From Pseudomonas viridiflava (lineage in GTDB: Bacteria > Pseudomonadota > Gammaproteobacteria > Pseudomonadales > Pseudomonadaceae): 64,000 bases of DNA. Every line of letters begins with the position of its first letter. Positions within the stretch are counted from its first letter, which is position 1. Position numbers and translations under genes: made by a program. The notes beneath the pieces are model-generated. The model was not told the origin of the DNA. It was given only the letters and a program-made list of their open reading frames with translations, and ran no database searches. The DNA is taken from contig NZ_UTIQ01000084.1 in NCBI RefSeq assembly GCF_900582625.1, positions 868,001 to 932,000 of the forward strand. Direction: 5' to 3'. Of this stretch, positions 18,845 to 26,240 are shown in pieces.

Positions 18845-19612
18845 ATGGAATGGCTAATGAGTCCAGAGATCTGGGTCGCGTTTCTGACCTTGACCGCTTT
18901 GGAAATCGTCCTTGGCATCGACAACATCATCTTCATCTCGATTTTGGTCAGCCGACTGCCGATCGAGCAACAACCCAAAGCACGCTTCTTCGGCCTAGCC
19001 CTGGCCATGGGCACCCGAATTCTGTTGCTGCTGTCGATCACCTGGGTGATGCGCCTGACCACGGATCTGTTCACCGTGTTCGAGCAAGGCATTTCCGGGC
19101 GTGACCTGATTCTGTTCTTTGGTGGTCTGTTCCTGCTGTTCAAAAGCACCGCCGAGATTTATCACGGCCTTGAAGGCGCTGAAGAAGAGGCCAAAGCCGG
19201 CGGCAAGGTGTACGGCTTTATGGGGATCATCACGCAGATCGCCATCATCGACATCATCTTCTCCCTCGACTCGGTAATCACCGCCGTCGGCCTGGTGCAG
19301 CATGTACCAGTGATGATCGCGGCCATCGTGATTTCCGTGGGCGTCATGATGCTGGCCGCCAGCACCATCAGCGAATACATCGACAAGCACCCTTCGCTGA
19401 AGATGCTCGCGCTGTCGTTCCTGATCGTGGTCGGCACCGTGCTGATCGCCGAAGCCTTCGAAGTGCATGTACCAAAAGGCTACGTCTACTTCGCCATGGC
19501 GTTCTCGCTGGCGGTAGAAGCCATCAACATCAAAATGCGCACCGCCCGGGCTCGGGCGGCCAGCAAGAATGTTGACGCCGTGCAACTGCGCAAGAACAGC
19601 CCGGACGCCTAA
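18845..19612 (+). CDS. TerC family integral membrane protein
   Basis: A 255-residue inner-membrane protein of the TerC/Alx family, members of which are implicated in manganese export and metal insertion into exported proteins. The hallmark acidic membrane motifs are present: ALEIVLGIDNIIFISI near residue 20 and IDIIFSLDSVITAVG near 138, whose Asp and Glu residues are thought to coordinate metal. About seven membrane segments are apparent. A TTTTGAGGCAACACT ribosome site precedes the ATG; only 48 bp separate it from the ABC-F gene, so the two may be co-transcribed. No yybP-ykoY type riboswitch fits in that gap. Confidence 0.9.
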   Translation: MEWLMSPEIWVAFLTLTALEIVLGIDNIIFISILVSRLPIEQQPKARFFGLALAMGTRILLLLSITWVMRLTTDLFTVFEQGISGRDLILFFGGLFLLFKSTAEIYHGLEGAEEEAKAGGKVYGFMGIITQIAIIDIIFSLDSVITAVGLVQHVPVMIAAIVISVGVMMLAASTISEYIDKHPSLKMLALSFLIVVGTVLIAEAFEVHVPKGYVYFAMAFSLAVEAINIKMRTARARAASKNVDAVQLRKNSPDA

Positions 19613-19631
19613 ACGGCGCTGTGCTCCTCAA

Positions 19632-19666
19632 CTGTGTGGTGACTGTGCTAGTCAGTCATCACACAG
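19632..19666. repeat. Dyad between terC and the LysE-type gene
   Basis: CTGTGTGGTGACTG at 19632-19645 and CAGTCATCACACAG at 19653-19666 are complementary save for one G-T wobble. This 14-bp dyad with a seven-base spacer sits 19 bp past terC. It lacks a T-run, so it may be an operator or a weak terminator. Confidence 0.45.
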
Positions 19667-19708
19667 CGCGTTACCGTAAGCGCCCCCCTATCTCTGAGGT
19701 TCGCAGCC

Positions 19709-20341
19709 ATGTTGCTCGAAACCTGGTTGGCGTTTTTCGTGGCCTGTTGGTTAATCAGTCTTTCCCCTGGCGCAGGCGCAATCGCCTCGATGTCGGCCGG
19801 CCTGCAATACGGGTTTTGGCGCGGCTACTGGAACGCCTTGGGCTTGCAGCTTGGCCTGGCCGTGCAAATTGCTATTGTCGCTGCGGGCGTCGGTGCGATT
19901 CTCTCGGCATCGGAATTGGCCTTTAGCCTGATCAAATGGTTCGGCGTGATTTACCTGGTGTACCTGGGAATCAAACAGTGGCGCGCGCTGCCAAGCGACC
20001 TGGCGGATGAAGCGGCGGTGCGTCCTTCTGGTCGCCCATTGACGTTGGTGCTGCGCGGGTTTCTGGTGAACGTTAGCAACCCCAAGGCCGTCGTGTTCAT
20101 GCTGGCGGTGCTGCCGCAATTCATCGACCCCAAAGCCCCGCAGCTGATGCAGTACCTGACCATGGGCGCGACCATGATTACGGTCGACCTGATTGTCATG
20201 GCGGGCTACACCGGCTTGGCGTCTCGCGTGCTGCGCTTGCTGCGCACGCCACGTCAGCAGCGGGTGATGAACCGCACGTTCGGTGCGCTGTTCATTGGCG
20301 CGGCTGGGTTGCTGGCTAGCGTCCGCCGAGCGGTGAGCTAA
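19709..20341 (+). CDS. LysE/RhtB family exporter
   Basis: Predicted inner-membrane exporter of amino acids or related compounds, 210 residues with about six membrane segments. It has the family opening FVACWLISLSPGAGAIASMSAGLQYGFWRG, where the SPG turn and following Gly-rich stretch are hallmarks, and VNVSNPKAVVFMLAVLPQFI in the middle. The RhtB subgroup exports homoserine, threonine or lysine, but substrate cannot be told from sequence. Start preceded by a weak TGAGG. It follows a dyad and a 96-bp gap after terC. Confidence 0.88.
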   Translation: MLLETWLAFFVACWLISLSPGAGAIASMSAGLQYGFWRGYWNALGLQLGLAVQIAIVAAGVGAILSASELAFSLIKWFGVIYLVYLGIKQWRALPSDLADEAAVRPSGRPLTLVLRGFLVNVSNPKAVVFMLAVLPQFIDPKAPQLMQYLTMGATMITVDLIVMAGYTGLASRVLRLLRTPRQQRVMNRTFGALFIGAAGLLASVRRAVS

Positions 20342-20514
20342 GGCTGTCTTATGCTTTTTGCAGCGCGTTCCAAGCGGATCGCGCCCTTTTCCCTTCTACG
20401 TTTGCGGATTCCGCCGATTCCTAATTGCCGCGATTACGAAAAGCTTTGTTACAAGGCTTGAGTGAGAACGATAGGAAGGTAACAATGTCAGCCATTCTTA
20501 TTTGGGATGGAATC

Positions 20515-22431
20515 ATGTTTACCTCTTCCCGCGTGTTGTTGTGCCTCGTCTCGCTGTTGTCTGTTTTGAGCCTGAACGCATTCGCTGACCCGGTGGAAGG
20601 AACCGCCCAAGCCATACATTTGCTGGATTACATCAGCGCCGACTATGCCGATTCGGTGAATGCCGGTCAGGTCATCAACGCCGACGGCTACCAAAAACAA
20701 CTTGATGCTCTGACCACGCTGCAAGGCTTGATCGTCGCCCTGCCGCCGCGCCCGCAGCGCGGCGACATCGAGCAAGGCGCACAAGCCCTGCACGACGCCA
20801 TGGCCAAGCAGCAAGAACCCGCCACGGTGAGCCGTCAGGCGCGTCAGCTCAGCGCCCAGGTGGCAGCGGCTTACGAAGTTAGCCAGGCACCGGTGATCAC
20901 GCCGGACCCCACCCGCGGCGCACCCATTTACGCGCAGCAATGTGCGGTCTGCCACGGTGATGCCGGGCTGGGTGATGGCCCCGCCGGCATCGGCCTGGAG
21001 CCTGCGCCGTCAAACCTGACGGATGCCAAACGCCTCGGCCGCCTCAGCCTGTACGACCTCTACAGCGCTACCACCCTGGGCATCGAAGGCACTGACATGC
21101 CGGCCTTTGCCGACCAATTGGATGAGCGTCAGCGTTGGGACCTGGCGGTGTACATCGCAAGCTTCAGCGCGGCGAAAACAGCCCCGGCTGCCGACGGCGC
21201 GAAAGGGAAAACCTTCGACCTCGCCGAACTGGCTCGACAGACCCCCGACGAGATCGCCGCCAGCCAAGGCGAACCGGCGGCTGCTTTGTTCCGCAGTCAG
21301 CGCGCACAGCCTCCGGTGGTGCAACGCGGTCCGCAGCAGCTGCTCGACTACACCAGCGTCACCCTGGACAAGAGTCTCGCCGCCTACGGCGCCGGTGATC
21401 ACGACCAGGCTTACGACCTGTCAGTGGCTGCCTATTTGGAAGGTTTCGAGCTGGTAGAAAGCTCGCTCGACAACGTCGACGCGCAAGTGCGCAAAGACAC
21501 CGAAAAAGCGCTCATGGCCTATCGCCAATCGCTGCAAGACGGCCTTCCACTGCCCCAGGCTGCGCAGAAGCTCGAATTCGCCAAAACGAAACTGCAGGAG
21601 TCGGCCAAGCTATTGGGCAGCGATGGCTTGAGCCAGTCGCTGAGCTTTATCTCGGCACTGCTGATTTTGCTGCGCGAAGGCCTGGAAGCGATTCTGGTGC
21701 TGGCCGCCATCCTCGCGTTCCTGCGCAATACCGGTCAGCAATCGGCCGAGCGCAGCGTGCATATTGGTTGGGGCTTGGCGATGTTGGCTGGCGTGTTCAC
21801 CTGGGCGGCGGCGGCTTATCTGTTCGACGTCAGCGGCGCACAGCGTGAACTGCTCGAAGGCTGCACGGCGTTGTTCGCCGCCGTGATGGTGTTGTGGCTG
21901 GGCGTGTGGATGCACGACCGTCGTCACGCCGCTGCCTGGCAGGATTACATCAAGAGCAGCCTGGTTGGCGGCGGCGGGCGTTTCGGCTTTGCCATCCTGG
22001 CGTTCTTCTCGGTGTACCGCGAGCTGTTCGAAGTCATCCTGTTTTACGAAACCCTCTGGTTGCAGGCCGGTCCAGCCGGGCACACGGCAGTGTTGGCCGG
22101 TGGCGCCACGGCGTGTGTGCTGCTGGTCGGCCTGGCCTGGGTGATTTTGCGCGGTTCGGCGCGTCTGCCGCTGGGCGTGTTCTTCGGCATCAACGCTGCG
22201 TTGCTCTGCGCGCTGTCGGTGGTGTTCGCTGGCCACGGCGTAAAAGCGCTACAAGAGGCCGGCGTGTTCGGCACGCACCCGGTTCCATTTATCGAATTCG
22301 AGTGGCTGGGTATCCATGCCGATCTTTACTCGTTGTCGGCGCAGGCGATTGCCCTTATCGCCATCGCCTTGCTCTATGGCCGCAGTTTCGTCACGGCGCG
22401 CCAGCGTGAGCAGGCGGCTAGCGCCAGCTAA
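20515..22431 (+). CDS. Cytochrome c-FTR1 iron permease fusion
   Basis: Predicted high-affinity iron importer of the FTR1/EfeU class fused to a periplasmic haem domain. The 638 residues hold a signal peptide (FTSSRVLLCLVSLLSVLSLNAFA), a helical stretch, a cytochrome c motif CAVCH (143-147) with candidate Met196, then another helical stretch, and a membrane FTR1 domain from about 375. The two iron-binding REXXE motifs are REGLE (387-391) and RELFE (502-506). A start 30 bases upstream (20485) has a stronger AGGAAGGT site and would add ten residues; the shorter form gives the cleaner signal peptide. Transcription probably ends at the hairpin 17 bp downstream. No EfeO or EfeB gene is adjacent. Confidence 0.9.
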   Translation: MFTSSRVLLCLVSLLSVLSLNAFADPVEGTAQAIHLLDYISADYADSVNAGQVINADGYQKQLDALTTLQGLIVALPPRPQRGDIEQGAQALHDAMAKQQEPATVSRQARQLSAQVAAAYEVSQAPVITPDPTRGAPIYAQQCAVCHGDAGLGDGPAGIGLEPAPSNLTDAKRLGRLSLYDLYSATTLGIEGTDMPAFADQLDERQRWDLAVYIASFSAAKTAPAADGAKGKTFDLAELARQTPDEIAASQGEPAAALFRSQRAQPPVVQRGPQQLLDYTSVTLDKSLAAYGAGDHDQAYDLSVAAYLEGFELVESSLDNVDAQVRKDTEKALMAYRQSLQDGLPLPQAAQKLEFAKTKLQESAKLLGSDGLSQSLSFISALLILLREGLEAILVLAAILAFLRNTGQQSAERSVHIGWGLAMLAGVFTWAAAAYLFDVSGAQRELLEGCTALFAAVMVLWLGVWMHDRRHAAAWQDYIKSSLVGGGGRFGFAILAFFSVYRELFEVILFYETLWLQAGPAGHTAVLAGGATACVLLVGLAWVILRGSARLPLGVFFGINAALLCALSVVFAGHGVKALQEAGVFGTHPVPFIEFEWLGIHADLYSLSAQAIALIAIALLYGRSFVTARQREQAASAS

Positions 22432-22447
22432 ACGCAGCGGTTAGGCG

Positions 22448-22484
22448 AACGGGCGAGCAGTGTCACACTGCTCGCCCGTTTTCG
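22448..22484 (+). terminator. Rho-independent terminator after the FTR1 gene
   Basis: AACGGGCGAGCAGTGT (22448-22463) pairs exactly with ACACTGCTCGCCCGTT (22465-22480), followed by TTTTCG and TTTTCG. A long perfect stem with a T-rich tail is a convincing terminator. It lies only 24 bp before the next gene. Confidence 0.85.
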
Positions 22485-22507
22485 TTTTCGAATGGCAGGA
22501 GTGTTGT

Positions 22508-22969
22508 ATGCGCGTGTGGATCGATGCCGATGCGTGTCCCAAAGCGGCGAAAGATCAGGTGGTCAAGTTCGCCTTGAAACGTCAGTTCGAGGTGCTGCTG
22601 GTCGCAGGCCAAAGCCAGACCAAGCCGGCGTTTGCCTGCGTGCGGCTGATTGTGGTGCCCAGCGGCCTGGATGCGGCCGACGACTACCTGGTCGAACACG
22701 CGGCGCCTGGTGATCTGGTTATTTGCAGCGACGTACCACTGGCCGACCGGCTGGTAAAAAAGGGCGTGGCAGCGCTGGACCCCCGAGGCCGCGAGTTCGA
22801 TGCCGGCAATATGGGCGAGCGTTTGGCCGTACGGAATCTATTCACCGACCTGCGTGAGCAAGGCCAAGTCGGCGGCGGGCAAGGCCCTTACGGCGAGCGC
22901 GAAAAGCAGGCATTCGCCAACAGCCTGGACCGCATTCTCACGCGCCTGAGTCGTCAGGCACTGAGCTGA
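22508..22969 (+). CDS. YaiI/YqxD family protein (UPF0178, DUF188)
   Basis: A 153-residue cytoplasmic protein of the UPF0178 family, function unproven; the fold is related to PIN-like nucleases by structure prediction in other work. It opens MRVWIDADACPKAAKDQ, the family hallmark, and has DLVICSDVPLADRLVKKG with conserved Asp residues and GEREKQAFANSLDRIL near the end. The start at 22508 has AGGAG seven bases upstream. It overlaps the end of the convergent MHYT gene by 16 bp. Confidence 0.88.
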   Translation: MRVWIDADACPKAAKDQVVKFALKRQFEVLLVAGQSQTKPAFACVRLIVVPSGLDAADDYLVEHAAPGDLVICSDVPLADRLVKKGVAALDPRGREFDAGNMGERLAVRNLFTDLREQGQVGGGQGPYGEREKQAFANSLDRILTRLSRQALS

Positions 22970-25095
22970 GGCGAGGCTTGCGGCGGCGTCAGCCACAGCT
23001 GCAGCGCCTCCAGCGACAGGGGGCGGCTGAACAGATAACCCTGAATCAGATCGCAGTCGTTGGCGCGTAGAAAGTCCAACTGCTCTTCGGTCTCCACGCC
23101 CTCAGCGACTACTTTCAACTGGAGCTTGTGGGCCATGGCGATAATCGCTGCGGTAATCGCCATATCGTTCGGTTGTGCCGGAATTTCACGAATAAACGAG
23201 CGATCCACTTTCAAACTGTTAACCGGCAACTTGCGCAGGTAGGCCAGCGAGGAATAGCCGCTGCCAAAGTCGTCGATGGAAATTTTCACCCCGAGCCGGC
23301 GGATTTCTTCGAGGATTTCAACCGCCGTATTGAGGTTGTTCATCAGCGCATTCTCGGTCACCTCCATCACCAACCCGGAGGAATCCAGCCCGGTGCGCGA
23401 CAGAATGTGCCCGATGGCGGCAGGCAGTGCCCGGTTCGACAGGTTTAGGGCAGAGCAGTTGAACGCCACGCGCAACTCGGGGAAGCCAGCCTTGCGCAGC
23501 GCCATCAAATCGCGGCAAGCGCGTTCGGCCACCCACAAATCCAATTCGACGATAAAGCCATGCTGCTCGGCCAGCGGCGCGAACACCTCCGGGCTGACAG
23601 CGCCGCGCTCCGGGTGATTCCAGCGCGCCAGTGCTTCGAGGCTCATCACCTGCCCGGTCTCGCTGGAGACGATGGGCTGATAGTGAACGTGCAGCCCGTC
23701 TTCGTTGAGCGCGCGCCGCAAGTCCTGCTCCAGCGTCAGGTCCATATGGGCGCGGCGCTCCAGATCCGGACTAAACCGCAGGCTGCGATTGCGCCCGTTC
23801 TGCTTGCAATAGCCCACGGCCAGGCCGGCGTGTTTGAACAGGGCGTCGTAGTCGGCACTGTCCTGCGGGAACAGGCTCAGGCCAATGCTGGCGGTTTGGG
23901 TAATCTGGCCGCAGGCCAGGCTGAACGGCGTTTGCAGTTGATCGACGATACGGCTGGCTAACTGTTCAGCCTGGTAGCCGTGCTCAACGCGGGCGAGCAC
24001 GCAAAACTCGTCACCAGAAAAACGCGCCAGTACATCCTCTCCGCCCAACGCGGAGCGGATGCGCTGGACAACCAGTTGCAGCAAATGGTCGCCGGTGGCG
24101 TGGCCAAGGCTGTCGTTGATGCGTTTGAAATTATCCAGATCAATAAACAGCAGCGCCCAACGCTGCTGTGGCTCTACGGCGCCCAATGCGCGGTTGGCCA
24201 ACTGGGTGAACGCACGGCCATTGAACAGGTTGGTCAGGGGGTCGTACTGCGTAACGGCGTTCAGTTCCTGCGCCACCTGGCGCAACTTGGCGTGCTGTTC
24301 GCGCAGGCGCTGGTCGGCCCAACTAGCACCGATGCCGGCGACGATGATCATCAGCGCAATCAGGCCAATCGACACAGCCAGAACCGTTTGCTCGCCGGTT
24401 TCCGCCACGGGGCGCAGCACGTGGGCATATAGGTCTGACGGCACGGCCAGGGTCATGGCGGCCATGCCGGTGAAATGCATTGAGGCAATCGCGCCGCCCA
24501 TCACCAGACTGGCCAGGATGCGCAGCCAGTGCGCGCGCTCGCCAGTTTTGCCGCGAAAATAGAACGCCAGCACCAGGGCGGCGAGCGAAGCGCCGATGGC
24601 GATCAGTATCGACACGGCAAACAGCGTGGGGTCGTAGTACAGCGTGGCGGCAGACTCAATGGCCGCCATGCCGCTGTAATGCATGGTGGCAATGCCAACA
24701 CCCGCCGTGACGGCGGCGGCCACGTATTGCCACGGCGCCAGCCGTTTGCGGCTGATCACCCACATCACCGCATACGACACGGCAACAGCAATGAGCAGCG
24801 AGAGCAGGGTTATATGGAAGTTGTAGCCGATGTGCAGCGGCGCGCTGAAGGACAGCATGGCGATAAAGTGCATCGACCAGATACCGCCGCCCAGAGCGAA
24901 GGCGCCGATCCAGCGCCACAGTTCGCGTCCTCCCATGGTCCGGCTGCTGCTGACCTGATTGGCCATGGCCAGGGCAGTGAAACCGGCGGCGCTGGCGACC
25001 AGATAGGCCAATAACACCAGGCTGGGATCGTGTCGGCAGTCGAGGAGGACCGTCTGGTTGGCCGGCATGTCCGCGAGGAAGTGCAGCAAGGGCAT
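22954..25095 (-). CDS. MHYT-GGDEF-EAL cyclic-di-GMP signalling protein
   Basis: Membrane-bound cyclic-di-GMP enzyme of 713 residues with the layout of P. aeruginosa MucR and NbdA. The N-terminal sensor has three MHYT repeats (SMHFIAM 74-80, TMHYSGM 137-143, SMHFTGM 205-211) in seven hydrophobic segments, thought to bind copper and sense gas. The GGDEF domain (about 280-445) has SGDEF (360-364) in place of GGDEF and no RxxD inhibitory site at the usual spot. The EAL domain is complete: EAL 487-489, EVTENA, DDFGSGYSSL and KVDRSF. Phosphodiesterase activity is therefore likely and cyclase activity doubtful. ATG at 25095 is chosen over an upstream TTG because GGAG lies six bases ahead. Confidence 0.93.
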   Translation of the reverse strand: MPLLHFLADMPANQTVLLDCRHDPSLVLLAYLVASAAGFTALAMANQVSSSRTMGGRELWRWIGAFALGGGIWSMHFIAMLSFSAPLHIGYNFHITLLSLLIAVAVSYAVMWVISRKRLAPWQYVAAAVTAGVGIATMHYSGMAAIESAATLYYDPTLFAVSILIAIGASLAALVLAFYFRGKTGERAHWLRILASLVMGGAIASMHFTGMAAMTLAVPSDLYAHVLRPVAETGEQTVLAVSIGLIALMIIVAGIGASWADQRLREQHAKLRQVAQELNAVTQYDPLTNLFNGRAFTQLANRALGAVEPQQRWALLFIDLDNFKRINDSLGHATGDHLLQLVVQRIRSALGGEDVLARFSGDEFCVLARVEHGYQAEQLASRIVDQLQTPFSLACGQITQTASIGLSLFPQDSADYDALFKHAGLAVGYCKQNGRNRSLRFSPDLERRAHMDLTLEQDLRRALNEDGLHVHYQPIVSSETGQVMSLEALARWNHPERGAVSPEVFAPLAEQHGFIVELDLWVAERACRDLMALRKAGFPELRVAFNCSALNLSNRALPAAIGHILSRTGLDSSGLVMEVTENALMNNLNTAVEILEEIRRLGVKISIDDFGSGYSSLAYLRKLPVNSLKVDRSFIREIPAQPNDMAITAAIIAMAHKLQLKVVAEGVETEEQLDFLRANDCDLIQGYLFSRPLSLEALQLWLTPPQASPQLSA

Positions 25096-25236
25096 CACAA
25101 GCTCCAACCAAGATTAGGCGGCACGGCCATCAATAGTGGCGCATTGCCATTTTTCGGCATCTTAAAGGGCGGCACGAGTGGACGCCACGCTTTTGGTCGG
25201 TTCGGGCAAGGCGCACGTAAACACTTTTCGACTCAG

Positions 25237-25707
25237 CTAACCGCACAGATAAGTTCCGGTACCCACCGCCACCAGCGTGCCATCGTCGGCATGCAGTTCT
25301 GAGCGTACCACCACGACTTTGTTGCCGGAGCGCAGGAGCACGGCTTTGGCGACGAAGTGCTCACCGCGTCCCGGCCGCAGATAGTCCACGCGCAAATCGA
25401 TGGTGCCGAGCTTGGACAAACGCTCCATACGCTCGGCAGTGCCCAGGTTCTGATGCCGCTCAAACGCGCCGATCAAGGCCATGGCGCCACCCGTAACATC
25501 GAGCAGGGCCGAGATGACACCACCATGAAGAATGCCGTGAACAAAGTTGCCTACCAGCGCCGGCTGCATCGGTAGCGACATCAACACCTGCTCGGTCGAG
25601 AGATCGTCGATACGTATCCCCAGCATCTGATTAAACGGAATGCGCTCAAAGAAGCTCTGCACGGCTTGTTTGAGTTCCAGGGTGAGTTCGAATGTCGAAT
25701 CGGGCAT
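25237..25707 (-). CDS. Hotdog-fold thioesterase family protein
   Basis: Predicted acyl-CoA thioesterase of the PaaI/YbaW superfamily, 156 residues. The central helix motif HGGVISALLDVTGGAMAL holds the usual HGG turn and the acidic residue expected to act in catalysis, and DLRVDYLRPGRGEHFVAKA is the typical beta strand. Substrate unknown. The start at MPDSTFELTLELKQAV (25707) is selected because the 17 residues upstream look unlike coding sequence for this family, although the ribosome site is weak. It lies 84 bp from the pilE stop, in the same direction. Confidence 0.85.
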   Translation of the reverse strand: MPDSTFELTLELKQAVQSFFERIPFNQMLGIRIDDLSTEQVLMSLPMQPALVGNFVHGILHGGVISALLDVTGGAMALIGAFERHQNLGTAERMERLSKLGTIDLRVDYLRPGRGEHFVAKAVLLRSGNKVVVVRSELHADDGTLVAVGTGTYLCG

Positions 25708-25790
25708 GGCGTATTCGCTCTTAGGGGTGTGGCTTAGCGTGCCGCAAGCAGCGGGCATCCGCTATTGCCGTGGTGGGGCCGTTTTGGCCA

Positions 25791-26240
25791 TTACTTCCAG
25801 CATTCCTGCGGTGTCGCATTACCCGTCGCGCCGGTGACTCCGGCGCCATTGAGCAGCAGCGAGGCGCAGGCGGTGTCTGCCTGCTGCGCGCCAGTCGGTT
25901 CCGCCCGCAGCAGGTAGCCGCCGTCGCCCGGCTCGACGATTAAGCGGTACAACCCATTGGCGCTCAGCACAACGTCGCCGTCGGTGTGGGGCAATTGCAG
26001 CTCGCGCAGCGACGCAACGGTGGTGACGTACAGCTGGTTTTGCGCGTAATAGCGGGCCTGACGAGCAGCCGTGTCGACCAGCAGAGCCTGCGCCTCGGTG
26101 CGATTGGTGCGCAGCACGTATTGGCGGTACTGCGGCATTGCGAAGGCATACAGCAGGCCCATGATGGTCAGCACAACCATCAGCTCCAACAGGCTAAAGC
26201 CGGCGAAACGTCGTGCAAGGGTTGGTTCACGGTGTGACAT
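25791..26240 (-). CDS. pilE: Type IV minor pilin PilE-like
   Basis: Minor pilin of the type IV pilus initiation complex, 149 residues. A class III signal sequence ends at Gly14, with mature protein FSLLELMVVLTIM, including the Glu at +5; the prepilin peptidase PilD would cut and methylate it. The hydrophobic helix is followed by a globular domain with two cysteines near the end (TACASLLL and ECWK) that can form the C-terminal D-loop. Last gene of the operon; its start overlaps the pilY1 stop by 14 bp, suggesting coupling. Confidence 0.9.
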   Translation of the reverse strand: MSHREPTLARRFAGFSLLELMVVLTIMGLLYAFAMPQYRQYVLRTNRTEAQALLVDTAARQARYYAQNQLYVTTVASLRELQLPHTDGDVVLSANGLYRLIVEPGDGGYLLRAEPTGAQQADTACASLLLNGAGVTGATGNATPQECWK

